Below, one piece after another: positions 27,971-36,283 of a stretch of DNA of 64,000 bases. Origin of the DNA: Gammaproteobacteria bacterium (GTDB lineage: Bacteria; Pseudomonadota; Gammaproteobacteria; Nitrococcales; Nitrococcaceae); assembly GCA_030433275.1 (NCBI GenBank), contig JAUILK010000001.1, forward strand, positions 1 through 64,000, given 5' to 3'. Each line of letters begins with the position of its first letter. Positions within the stretch are counted from its first letter, which is position 1. Below the pieces are notes generated by a model, which was given only the letters and a program-made list of their open reading frames with translations, ran no database searches and was not told the DNA's origin. The position numbers were made by a program, and so were the translations under genes.

Positions 27971-28516
27971 CTACCAACAGTCACCAGTCGGCCCTGTGTA
28001 CCCAAATCGATACCACGGGTAGTAAAATGGCGAACCGTACCAAAACCGATTGGCACAAGGCCCGTAGCGAGCCACCTGCCGTGGTTGCGGCCAGAAATGA
28101 TACTTTTCCACGGCGACGACAGGATACTGATAGGTGTAACCGCCAATCTTGCGCGGCTCCGCACCGACCAACATGCCCACCACGGTCACCGAACGGCCGG
28201 CCGGGTAGACAACCGGGTCCAGAAAACCGTTGATCTTTGCCATAAAGCGCCCCTGGCTGGTACCGTCGGTCCGTGGCCCACCGTCATCGTCCAGCGGCTG
28301 ACCCATGATCAGTAAGACGGTTTCTTGCGCGCGATTCTCGACCTCGACAAGCGTCCCGCCCCAGCGTACCGCCACCCCCCGATAATCATTCGGTCGAGTA
28401 TGCACTTGAGCAAGCTGCGGATTATTGGCAGGCGCGTCGGGAATCACCGGCTGTGTGCCACAACCGGTCAATACCACCAACACACCCGCGAAAAGCCACC
28501 ATCTTTGCAATCGCAT
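27971..28516 (-). CDS. slp: Slp-family outer-membrane lipoprotein
   Basis: A 181-residue lipoprotein. The signal peptide ends in the lipobox LTGC. The body has the Slp pattern NDYRGVAVRWGGTLVEVENR, GRFMAKINGFLDPVVYPAGR and GGYTYQYPVVAVEKYHFW. In E. coli Slp is induced by starvation and acid. The C-terminus is Tyr/Trp/Pro-rich. The ATG at 28516 places the lipobox at the right distance; the open frame extends 15 codons further. It is downstream of the aconitase gene on the same strand. Confidence 0.88.
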   Translation of the reverse strand: MRLQRWWLFAGVLVVLTGCGTQPVIPDAPANNPQLAQVHTRPNDYRGVAVRWGGTLVEVENRAQETVLLIMGQPLDDDGGPRTDGTSQGRFMAKINGFLDPVVYPAGRSVTVVGMLVGAEPRKIGGYTYQYPVVAVEKYHFWPQPRQVARYGPCANRFWYGSPFYYPWYRFGYTGPTGDCW

Positions 28517-28605
28517 ACCCTTGCACCTCGCTTGCGCGGCTGCGATGTTCGCGTGCAACAACCTTTTTCATTGCTAAAAATGACCTACTCACACTCATAG
28601 CAGTC

Positions 28606-30546
28606 TCAGGCTGCGTGCTTATGGCGAACGTAATTGATCAGACTACCAGTCATCAGCACCTCAATCTGCCGCTCGCTTAAAGAGTACTTAACTACATAGA
28701 CCTCATCGCGGGTCCGATTGTTCGCATGCAGCTCATCACCGCGACGCAAGGCCTCGTGAATCCCCTTGATCTCAAGGAGATCACCTTGACCTATCCGCTG
28801 CCAATCTTCCGGATTGCCGAACTGCAACGGCAGTACGCCAAAATTGATCAGATTCTGCCAATGGATGCGGGCGAACGATTTGGCAAGTACCGCCCGCACG
28901 CCGAGATAGGAGGGGCAGACGGCCGCATGCTCACGGCTGGAACCCTGACCGTAATTACTCCCACCGACGATGAGCGAGCCGTGCCGTTGATATTCCAAGG
29001 CCCGCTCGTAGTAACCCTCGTCCAAACGGCTGAAGGCGAATCGACTGATCGCCTCGATATTACTGCGCAGCGCCAATACCTGGACGCCGGCCGGCATGAT
29101 CTCGTCGGTCGACACGTCGTCGCCGACCTTCAGCAGCACCGGCCCCTCGATCTCATCTTGTAGCGGCTCGAACTCGGGCAGCCCCCTGATATTGGGTCCT
29201 TTTTGCAGCTCGACAGCGGCGCCGCCCTCCTCCGGCGGCTGCAACACACCCGCCGCAGTCGCCAGCGTCTCGGGTTCCACGAAACGCGGATAAGCTCTAT
29301 CGAGGGTGCGCGGATCCGTGATCACGCCGGTCAACGCCGACGCTGCCGCTGTCTCCGGACTGCACAAATAGACTGCATCCTCTTCAGTGCCGGAACGCCC
29401 GGGGAAGTTGCGCGGTACGGTGCGCAGACTGATGCGGCCGGTGGCCGGCGCCTGCCCCATGCCGATGCAGCCGTTACAGCCCGTCTGGTGCAGCCGCGCA
29501 CCAGCCGCGAGCAAGACGCTCAGCAAATCGAGCTTGATCAGCGAGTCGAGGAGTTGACGTGAGGTGGGATTGATATCGAACGACACCCCCGGAGCGATCC
29601 GCCGCTCGGCGAGCATGTTGGCGACGATACCGAAATCACGCAGCCCCGGATTGGCGGAGGAGCCGAGATAGCTCTGATAGATCGGCCGACCCGCGACCTC
29701 GCGCACCGCAACCACATTGCCCGGACTGCTCGGCAGCGCAATCAGCGGCTCGAGCGCGGCAAGATCAATCGTCTCGTGTGTGTCGTAATCGGCGCCGGCA
29801 TCAGCTTGCAACGGGCGCCACTCGGACTCTCGGCCCTGCTGACGCAAAAAACGCCGGGTCTGCTCGTCCGAGGGGAAAACCGTCGTCGTCGCCCCCAACT
29901 CCGCGCCCATATTGGCGATCACGTGGCGATCCATGGCGCTCAATTCAGCAAGGCCCGGGCCATAGTACTCGACGATCTTACCCACACCACCCGCCACACC
30001 GTGGCGACGCAGCATCTCCAAGATCACATCCTTGGCGCTGACCCAATCCGACAGCTTACCGGTTAGACGCACCCCCATGATCTGCGGCATCTTCAGATAG
30101 AATGGTTCGCCCGCCATAGCCATAGCAACCTCCAGGCCGCCGGCACCGATCGCCAGCATCCCCAGCGATCCGGCCGCGCAGGTGTGGCTGTCGGAGCCCA
30201 GCAAAGTCTTACCAGGAGCGCCGAAACATTGCATATGAACGGGATGACTCACGCCGTTTCCGGGCGGACTGAACCACAATCCGAACTTGCGCGCGGCGCT
30301 GCGCAGGAAGAGATGGTCGTCGGCGTTTTTGAAATCTACCTGGAGCAGGTTGTGATCTACATATTGGGCGGAGAGCTCGGTACGCACCCGCGCTAGACCC
30401 ATAGCCTCGAACTCCTGCATGGCCAGCGTCCCGGTGGCGTCCTGGGTGAGGGTCTGATCGATACGCAGCCCCATTTCCCCTCCGGGCTGCATCGCACCCT
30501 CCAGCAGATGGTCGGCGATGAGCTTGTGGGTCACCGTATAGCTCAT
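28606..30546 (-). CDS. Aconitate hydratase, Aquifex-type
   Basis: A 646-residue aconitase that isomerises citrate and isocitrate with a 4Fe-4S cluster. Cluster cysteines are recognisable in SDSHTCAAGSLG and in TGCNGCIGMG. The swivel domain contains GGSNYGQGSSREHAA with the substrate-binding Ser-Arg. At about 650 residues it is clearly shorter than AcnA or AcnB and matches the short putative, Aquifex-type family. GGAGG precedes the ATG at 30546. No other TCA gene is near. Confidence 0.88.
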   Translation of the reverse strand: MSYTVTHKLIADHLLEGAMQPGGEMGLRIDQTLTQDATGTLAMQEFEAMGLARVRTELSAQYVDHNLLQVDFKNADDHLFLRSAARKFGLWFSPPGNGVSHPVHMQCFGAPGKTLLGSDSHTCAAGSLGMLAIGAGGLEVAMAMAGEPFYLKMPQIMGVRLTGKLSDWVSAKDVILEMLRRHGVAGGVGKIVEYYGPGLAELSAMDRHVIANMGAELGATTTVFPSDEQTRRFLRQQGRESEWRPLQADAGADYDTHETIDLAALEPLIALPSSPGNVVAVREVAGRPIYQSYLGSSANPGLRDFGIVANMLAERRIAPGVSFDINPTSRQLLDSLIKLDLLSVLLAAGARLHQTGCNGCIGMGQAPATGRISLRTVPRNFPGRSGTEEDAVYLCSPETAAASALTGVITDPRTLDRAYPRFVEPETLATAAGVLQPPEEGGAAVELQKGPNIRGLPEFEPLQDEIEGPVLLKVGDDVSTDEIMPAGVQVLALRSNIEAISRFAFSRLDEGYYERALEYQRHGSLIVGGSNYGQGSSREHAAVCPSYLGVRAVLAKSFARIHWQNLINFGVLPLQFGNPEDWQRIGQGDLLEIKGIHEALRRGDELHANNRTRDEVYVVKYSLSERQIEVLMTGSLINYVRHKHAA

Positions 30547-30656
30547 GAGCCCGCCCTCCGATTTCGAGAACATGCGCTTATAAGCTTAATGCATGCGGGC
30601 TGGCGATGGATACTGCAACCCTGCAAATAACCCTCCGCACCGCGCGCTGCACCAAC

Positions 30657-32564
30657 TTAGCTTACGGCAGCTGCTGCCTGTAGGGCTTCCTCGGCCTCCA
30701 TCCAAGCGCTCTCCAGTCTCGCCTGGCGGCCCCGCAACTCACCCTGGCGCTGTAGCAGCTGCTTCAGGCGTTGTTTTTCTCCGGTCTCGTACAACGCCGG
30801 CTCGGCGAGTTCGACTTCGATTGCGCTCATCTCATCGGCCACCTGCTCCAGCTCGTGCAGCACTTCGTCGACCCGCCGGCGCAGGGGCTGCAACACGGCG
30901 CGCTGCTGCGCTTCGCGGCGGCGCTCTGCCTTACGCACCGCCGCACGATTGGCCTGCTCGACGTCACCATCCACAACTTTGGTCTGGCGTTGACGGCGCC
31001 GCCCACTGAGCCACTGCCGGTAATCGTCCAGATCGCCGTCGAAGCGCTGCACGCGGCCATCGCTCACCAGCAGATACTCATCCACCGTGCTATTGAGCAA
31101 ATGGCGATCGTGGGCGATGGTGATCGTCGCCCCCGCAAAGCCTTGCAGCGCCACTACCAAAGCATGACGCATCGCCAAATCCAGATGATTGGTCGGCTCG
31201 TCGAGCAGCAGCAAATTGGGGCGTTGCCAGACCAGCAACGCCAACACGAGCCGCGCCCGCTCGCCGCCGGAAAGCGGCGCGCAAGCTGCGATGGCCTGCT
31301 CACCAGAGAAGCCAAAGCCACCCAGAAAATCCCGTAACTCCTGCACCTGCACCGCCGGGGCGAAACGCTGCAAATGTTGCAGCGGACTCGCCGCAGCGTC
31401 GAGTTGCTCGAGCTGATGCTGGGCAAAGTAACCCACTTCGAGACGCGGACTGCGGGTCAGCAGCCCACTTCTAGGTGCTAATTTCCCGGCCAAGGCCTGC
31501 ACCAAAGTGGACTTTCCGGCACCGTTCGGCCCCAGCAGACCAATCCGGCTGCCCGGGCGCAGGCTCAGACGGATACCGGAGAGTACAGTTCGATCGGCAT
31601 AGCCAAGCGAGACCTCTTCGAGCTGCAACATGGGGTTGGAGGCCTTCGGCGGCTGCGGAAATACAAACTGGAATGGTGAATCCACATGCGCCGGAGCGAC
31701 GCGCTCCATGCGCTCCAACGCCTTGACCCGGCTCTGTGCGGCACGCGCCTTGCTCGCCTTGGCCCGGAACCGCTCGATGAACCGCTGCAGATGAGCAACC
31801 TCCCGCTGCTGCTTATCGCGCAGGGCCTGTTGTTGGGCGAGTTGGGCCGCCCGCTGCCGCTCGAACTCACTGAAACCACCTCGGTAGTAACTCAACTGCC
31901 GCTGCTCGATGTGCACGATTCCGTCGGTAACCGCATCCAAAAATTCGCGATCATGGGAGATCAGCAGAAGCGTGCCCGGATAGGCACGCAGCCAGGCCTC
32001 GAACCAAAGGACCGCCTCCAAATCCAAATGGTTGGTCGGCTCGTCGAGCAACAGCAGATCCGAGCGCTGCATAAGCGCCCGGGCGAGATTCAGTCGCACC
32101 CGCCAACCACCGGAGAATTCTTTGACCGCTTGCACCTGCTCGGTGGCCGCAAAACCGAGCCCGTCGAGCAATTCCGCGGCGCGGGCCCGAGCGCTGTAAC
32201 CGTCGATGGCATCGAAGCGGGCGTGACTGGCGGCGATCGCTTCACCCTCTCCCGAAGCCTCGGCCGCGGCCATCGCACGCTCCACTTCACGCAGCTGCGC
32301 ATCGCCATCGAGGACGTAGTCGATGGCCGCGCGCGCAAGCGCTGGGGTCTCCTGACTCATATGAGCGATGGCGAGACCACTGGGTAATGCCAAGTCACCA
32401 ACATCGGCCTGCAACTCGCCGAGCAACAGCGCAAACAGGGAACTTTTACCCGAGCCGTTCATGCCTACGAGACCGATTTTGTGGCCGGGATAAACGACCA
32501 GGTTCGCCTCTTCCAGAAGTGGCTCGGGACCACGGCGCAGAGTGATGTTTCGCAGTGTAATCAT
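30657..32564 (-). CDS. ABC-F family ATPase (YheS-like)
   Basis: A 635-residue protein with two ABC domains and no membrane segments. Walker A motifs are GMNGSGKSS (first) and GPNGAGKST (second). Signatures are FSGGWRVRLNLARAL and LSGGERARLVLALLV, each followed by LLLDEPTNHLD. The linker between the domains is the basic interdomain helix of translation-related ABC-F factors, and the C-terminus is a coiled-coil-rich region. Such proteins act on ribosomes rather than in transport. The YheS-type assignment is by length and layout. Confidence 0.92.
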   Translation of the reverse strand: MITLRNITLRRGPEPLLEEANLVVYPGHKIGLVGMNGSGKSSLFALLLGELQADVGDLALPSGLAIAHMSQETPALARAAIDYVLDGDAQLREVERAMAAAEASGEGEAIAASHARFDAIDGYSARARAAELLDGLGFAATEQVQAVKEFSGGWRVRLNLARALMQRSDLLLLDEPTNHLDLEAVLWFEAWLRAYPGTLLLISHDREFLDAVTDGIVHIEQRQLSYYRGGFSEFERQRAAQLAQQQALRDKQQREVAHLQRFIERFRAKASKARAAQSRVKALERMERVAPAHVDSPFQFVFPQPPKASNPMLQLEEVSLGYADRTVLSGIRLSLRPGSRIGLLGPNGAGKSTLVQALAGKLAPRSGLLTRSPRLEVGYFAQHQLEQLDAAASPLQHLQRFAPAVQVQELRDFLGGFGFSGEQAIAACAPLSGGERARLVLALLVWQRPNLLLLDEPTNHLDLAMRHALVVALQGFAGATITIAHDRHLLNSTVDEYLLVSDGRVQRFDGDLDDYRQWLSGRRRQRQTKVVDGDVEQANRAAVRKAERRREAQQRAVLQPLRRRVDEVLHELEQVADEMSAIEVELAEPALYETGEKQRLKQLLQRQGELRGRQARLESAWMEAEEALQAAAAVS

Positions 32565-32615
32565 GGCGCCGCAGATTATCCGCCTTGAGCGCTCAGCGCA
32601 AAAGCAGACGCGCCG

Positions 32616-32933
32616 TTATTCCTCGGGCGGCGCCGGGGTGGCGCAGTTCCAGCAGGCGGCGAATTGGCCTTCGATCCGCTCGCCGCAACCGGGGCACACC
32701 CAAGCGGGCGCCGGCAAGCCGGTGGTGCCGAGCACTTCGCCGATCAGCCGCCGCGCCAGTTCGTAGTCCTCATCATCCACCCAAAGCTCGGGCCAGATGG
32801 CCGTAGGCGGCAACTCGCCGGCACCGCCAGTGAGGTAGAAGTTGCGCACGACGTGATTGATGTTGCGCCGTTTCAATATCTCGGCCAAATGACCAACGAT
32901 GAGCAGATCCGATGCTGTGTAGACCCGCTGCAC
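32616..32933 (-). CDS. DUF2007 protein with C-terminal zinc ribbon
   Basis: A 105-residue protein. The N-terminal part (MQRVYTASDLLIVGHLAEILKR) matches the DUF2007 signal-transducing-like family. The C-terminus has two CxxC-type pairs (CPGCGE and CWNC), forming a likely zinc ribbon. The function is unknown. It ends about 50 bases before the ABC-F gene start on the same strand and begins two bases after the neighbouring cyclotransferase stop codon, so an operon is likely. Confidence 0.75.
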   Translation of the reverse strand: MQRVYTASDLLIVGHLAEILKRRNINHVVRNFYLTGGAGELPPTAIWPELWVDDEDYELARRLIGEVLGTTGLPAPAWVCPGCGERIEGQFAACWNCATPAPPEE

Positions 32934-32935
32934 GG

Positions 32936-33490
32936 TTACACGTAGCCGTGTTCCGGGCGCCAGGCTTGTATTGCCTGAAACAGCGCCTGGTGCTCAGCCG
33001 AGCGCGCGGGGTCGGGATCGGAGCGTGCCGTCACCCGGCGAATACGCTCCACATAGCTCGCCGGGAAGCCGTGCCAAACCGCACCGTACCAAACAAGATC
33101 GCGATACCAAGTAAATGGGGCCAACCAGGCATCGATATGGCTCTCCAATGCCGCATAGAAGTATACTGGCGCACGCTGCCCCGCCAAGACGACCTCCGCC
33201 GTTCGGCGCTCATAACCGCCCGGACCCAGACCCTCGATACGATCCAGGACAGCCCGGCCCTGCGCGTCGAGCTGATAGACAGCGCCCATAACCGTATGCC
33301 GATGTTCGTCTGTCGGCAGGACGTTGCATTTACCCGAGCCGTCGGCATCGCTGCGTTTATGAAAATGCAGCTGATAACCCTTAAGCTCCGTCACGCCCAC
33401 CAGCCGGCAGGACGGGGTGCGACGACCCAACCGCAGCGGGTGCAGATTCGACCCGTAGGCAAAATAATGACGCGGTCGTGATTGTGCCAT
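32936..33490 (-). CDS. Gamma-glutamylcyclotransferase-like protein
   Basis: A 184-residue protein with the family signature HYFAYGSNLHPLRLG near the start. A Glu in DRIEGLG probably serves as catalytic acid. The fold releases 5-oxoproline from gamma-glutamyl compounds, although many bacterial members are uncharacterised. The ATG at 33490 has GAGGGAG directly upstream; the open frame extends 26 codons more without similarity. It is the first gene of a likely three-gene run with the DUF2007 and ABC-F genes. Confidence 0.82.
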   Translation of the reverse strand: MAQSRPRHYFAYGSNLHPLRLGRRTPSCRLVGVTELKGYQLHFHKRSDADGSGKCNVLPTDEHRHTVMGAVYQLDAQGRAVLDRIEGLGPGGYERRTAEVVLAGQRAPVYFYAALESHIDAWLAPFTWYRDLVWYGAVWHGFPASYVERIRRVTARSDPDPARSAEHQALFQAIQAWRPEHGYV

Positions 33491-33809
33491 CTCCCTCTCT
33501 CGCTTTGAAATTGCTCCTAAGCCAACGCGGTTTGAGTGCACCGCGCAAAATCTGCACCCCGACCTCAACAGACCGAGCCATATCGGATCAAGGGAACGCC
33601 TGGGCTATTCGGGCTGAGATCAAACGCCTTCGTCTCTGACGAAAGGAAGGGCAAGAATGCTCGGTTGTTCGACGCCGAGCGCGGCTCTGAATGATCACTT
33701 GGCTCATCAAGTCCCTGCTTGTTTAAGAACACAATATCAGAGGACACGACACTCACTCTGACACTGGGGGCCAGCTCCCAGAGAAAGCCGCTATAATTCC
33801 AGCCCCGCG

Positions 33810-33902
33810 GGCAGCGAGGGCAACTTCCTGACCTGCTATCGATACATCGAGTTCAATCCCGTCCGGGCTCGAATGGTCAAGGCCCCAGAAGATTATCCTT
33901 GA
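33810..33902 (+). pseudogene. REP-associated tyrosine transposase (RAYT) remnant
   Basis: A short frame translates to NFLTCYRYIEFNPVRARM followed by VKAPEDYP and a stop at 33900-33902. This is the strongly conserved C-terminal core of the RAYT/Y1-transposase family (YRYIELNPVRA). The usual WSSY continuation is broken by the stop. A likely second piece of the same gene is at 34096-34188. Confidence 0.75.
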
Positions 33903-33914
33903 TCAAGTTGTTAT

Positions 33915-33931
33915 CCCGGCAAATAAATATA
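33915..33931. repeat. 17-bp repeat, copy 2
   Basis: An identical copy of CCCGGCAAATAAATATA at 984-1000, same orientation, 13 bases after the RAYT remnant's stop. A link of this repeat to the RAYT element is possible but unproven. Confidence 0.5.
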
Positions 33932-34095
33932 GGCCAATAAGCCGGGCAGTACACCAACCAGTGGTTGTCCTAACTCGAATTGTATCCACAATATTGAATT
34001 GTCTGGTTAATACCTACAACGCCTGCGCATGAAAATCCAGCATAGCTCAACCGTCCCCCCTGCCATCTCGAACTCGGCCTGACCGAGGGCCTACG

Positions 34096-34188
34096 CTACG
34101 CCAACAGCACTATCAGCAATTCGCCCGCGAACCCATATCCGAAGGTGAATGGAACCTCATTCTGGAGGCGCAACAACATAGGCGCTGA
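34096..34188 (+). pseudogene. Possible extreme C-terminal remnant of the RAYT gene
   Basis: A 30-codon frame ending in TGA translates to LRQQHYQQFAREPISEGEWN and a short basic tail. It resembles the RAYT tail, in which a FREPL-like segment precedes a final helix. About 190 bases of unrelated sequence separate it from the first remnant. Confidence 0.4.
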
Positions 34189-34189
34189 T

Positions 34190-34581
34190 CGACCTCCAAT
34201 GCTTTATCGATGAAGTCGATCACACCCTGTAAAAATGGATTGAACTCCGTGGCCGAAGCAGGCCTGGCAAGACACTTGACGATGAAAAATAAACCCACTT
34301 TTTCTCTTTTCTTGCAACGAGGAGTTAAGTGGAGAAACATGATTAGCAAACGCGACACCAAAATCATATTTTCTTTTATTTTGAAATTATTCCTTATTAA
34401 ATTTTTATAAGGAAGTCAACAAAATGACTATTTGGCATGAATTTAAATATTAAGAGCTCTAGCGTAAAAATCAAGAATGCTTTAAAATTGAACAAAGCCA
34501 AGTCGCTATTGTCTAAAGTCAAAATTAATATAGCGCTAAATAGATTTAAAAACTCAAATTGACGCAAGCCGAGGCACCCTA
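34190..34581. other. AT-rich stretch upstream of carbonic anhydrase
   Basis: The composition shifts to strongly AT-rich from about 34270. The stretch contains no recognised gene. It probably contains the promoter of the carbonic anhydrase gene and came with it from a low-GC donor. Confidence 0.5.
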
Positions 34582-35223
34582 ATGAAAAAATTAATTCGCG
34601 GGATTGTTGATTTTCGTAACAATGTCCAAGAAGACTATCGCAAAGCTTTCGGAAAATTAGCCACAGGGCAGCGCCCTGACGCTTTGTTTATCGCTTGTTC
34701 TGACAGCCGTGTGGTTCCGAATACTTTTGCCTCCACAGACCCTGGAGATCTTTTTGTCCTTCGCAATATAGGCAATCTGATCCCCTGCTGCAGCAAGGCA
34801 AGCTACTCGGAATATGCGGGCATTGAATTTTCTATCGAATACCTCAATATTTCTGACATTATTGTTTGTGGCCATTCTGAATGTGGTGCCATGAAAGGCT
34901 TGCTGGACAAAATCAGCGGAGATCATGGCCTGGCTGGTTGGCTTGAAAATGGGAAAAAAAGTTTGAGGCGCTTTCAAAAGGGTGAAAGCCTAGACAACTC
35001 CTTATCTGAAGTGAATCAACTTTCGCAGCTCAATGTTTTGCAACAACTTGAAAATCTCAAAACTTATCCTGAAATTGGAAAACGTGTCGAAACAGAAGAA
35101 CTCCATCTTCACGCTTGGTGGTTTGATATCGCAAAAGCTGAGGTTTATTGTTACGAAAAAGAACTAAAGAGATTTGTTATTATTGACGAAACCCAAGCAG
35201 ATAAACTTTTATCTGAAATGTAA
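34582..35223 (+). CDS. Beta-class carbonic anhydrase
   Basis: A 213-residue zinc enzyme interconverting CO2 and bicarbonate. Zinc ligands are Cys39 (ACSDSR), His98 and Cys101 (CGHSECGAM), with the Asp41-Arg43 dyad of the active site. The length and motifs are complete, so the gene should be functional. The coding sequence is AT-rich and Lys/Asn-rich compared with all neighbours, and it is flanked by transposase remnants, a clear sign of transfer. A bicarbonate transporter gene lies 7 kb downstream but is not linked in an operon. Confidence 0.95.
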   Translation: MKKLIRGIVDFRNNVQEDYRKAFGKLATGQRPDALFIACSDSRVVPNTFASTDPGDLFVLRNIGNLIPCCSKASYSEYAGIEFSIEYLNISDIIVCGHSECGAMKGLLDKISGDHGLAGWLENGKKSLRRFQKGESLDNSLSEVNQLSQLNVLQQLENLKTYPEIGKRVETEELHLHAWWFDIAKAEVYCYEKELKRFVIIDETQADKLLSEM

Positions 35224-35698
35224 ATCATTGTTTTACTATAAAAAAACCCAAAATATCTCATTAAAAAAACATGCAAAATTCTGCATGTAACGACAGATAG
35301 AGCCTACCCCATCGCATAGCTGAGTGGACGTGCGTATACAGCAACAAAAGACTCACAGGAGTTTTTAGAAACTCCAGATTTTCTTTCTTATTGGATCTTA
35401 CCAGTAAACCGCCAGCAATATGGAAAAGTGGCCTTGATTCAAAGATGCGAGACTTTGGATATTCAATCTCGGCGAGCTTACGCTCGATATCGCGGCTCAC
35501 CCGCCCTGGGTAGGTTTCGAGCCGCCACATCTCGCGGCGCTTACACCACGATGTTGAGTTCAACAGCGGTCTGGGAGTGGGTTACCCGCCGCCGAGGTCA
35601 AATTACACGCTCCATTGCTTGCCCCGACAGAATTGGTAAAGTGCGGTCCTCCGTCATCGAAGCAGGCAACCGCCACTTCCAGCGGCGGCCGTCGCAAA
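35224..35698. other. Decayed region with transposase-like fragment
   Basis: This region passes from AT-rich to normal composition at about 35430. Apart from the IS5-like fragment at 35447-35530, no gene is recognised. It is the right-hand border of the AT-rich insertion. Confidence 0.45.
35447..35530 (-). pseudogene. IS5-like transposase fragment
   Basis: The minus-strand translation WRLETYPGRVSRDIERKLAE resembles the R-x-L-x-T-Y-x-G-R-V-x-R-D-I-E-R segment of some IS5-family transposases. The homology covers fewer than 30 codons and then ends. No inverted repeat is visible. Confidence 0.4.
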
Positions 35699-36283
35699 TC
35701 AGGGCCGACTCCATCCCCCACCCTGGGGCAACCTCACCGCCGCGCTTGGTGCCGATGCCTCGAGTGCAGCTTCGATCAGGGCCAGGTTTTGCGGGGCATC
35801 AGGCACCATAAGGCCACGCCAGTGGTGCACAATGCGGCCGGCACGGTCAATGAGGAAGGTCTCCGGCACACCCAAAACCCGAAAGCGCTTACTAAAACGA
35901 TTTCGGGCATCACGCCAGATCGGGAAACTCACGTCGAGCGCTTCAATATAGCGCTCGACGCTCACATCGGCGCGCCCTTCGTCAATATTGACCCCGACCA
36001 TTATAAAGCCACGCTCCCGGTATTTGCGGTAAAGGGCTTCAAACCCCGGGATTTCCTGGCGGCAGGGAACACACCAGGTCGCCCAGGTATTAAGCAGAAC
36101 CACTTGGCCACGCAGCGAAGCGAGTGTCACTTCCTCGCTGCCGCCGAGTACCCGTGCCGTATACTCCGGCGCGGGTCGCGTCGCGGCTGCAGCTGACAGC
36201 CCCCAACAAGCCAAAGCGATGACCGTAGCAACCAGAGCGCCCAAAAAACGGCTGGTGCGGCGAGCCAAACGCGGCCCTCTCAC
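35699..36283 (-). CDS. TlpA-family periplasmic thioredoxin
   Basis: A 194-residue thioredoxin-fold protein with an N-terminal signal or anchor (about 10-34) and the active site WCVPC (Cys71, Cys74). The family pattern LRGQVVLLNTWATWCVPCRQE and the cis-Pro segment GVPETFLIDRAG are intact. Such proteins reduce periplasmic disulfides, often for metal-site or cytochrome assembly. The start overlaps the end of the Asp-box protein gene by four bases, so the two are coupled. The neighbour has a CACC motif that could be its substrate, which is inference. Confidence 0.9.
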   Translation of the reverse strand: MRGPRLARRTSRFLGALVATVIALACWGLSAAAATRPAPEYTARVLGGSEEVTLASLRGQVVLLNTWATWCVPCRQEIPGFEALYRKYRERGFIMVGVNIDEGRADVSVERYIEALDVSFPIWRDARNRFSKRFRVLGVPETFLIDRAGRIVHHWRGLMVPDAPQNLALIEAALEASAPSAAVRLPQGGGWSRP

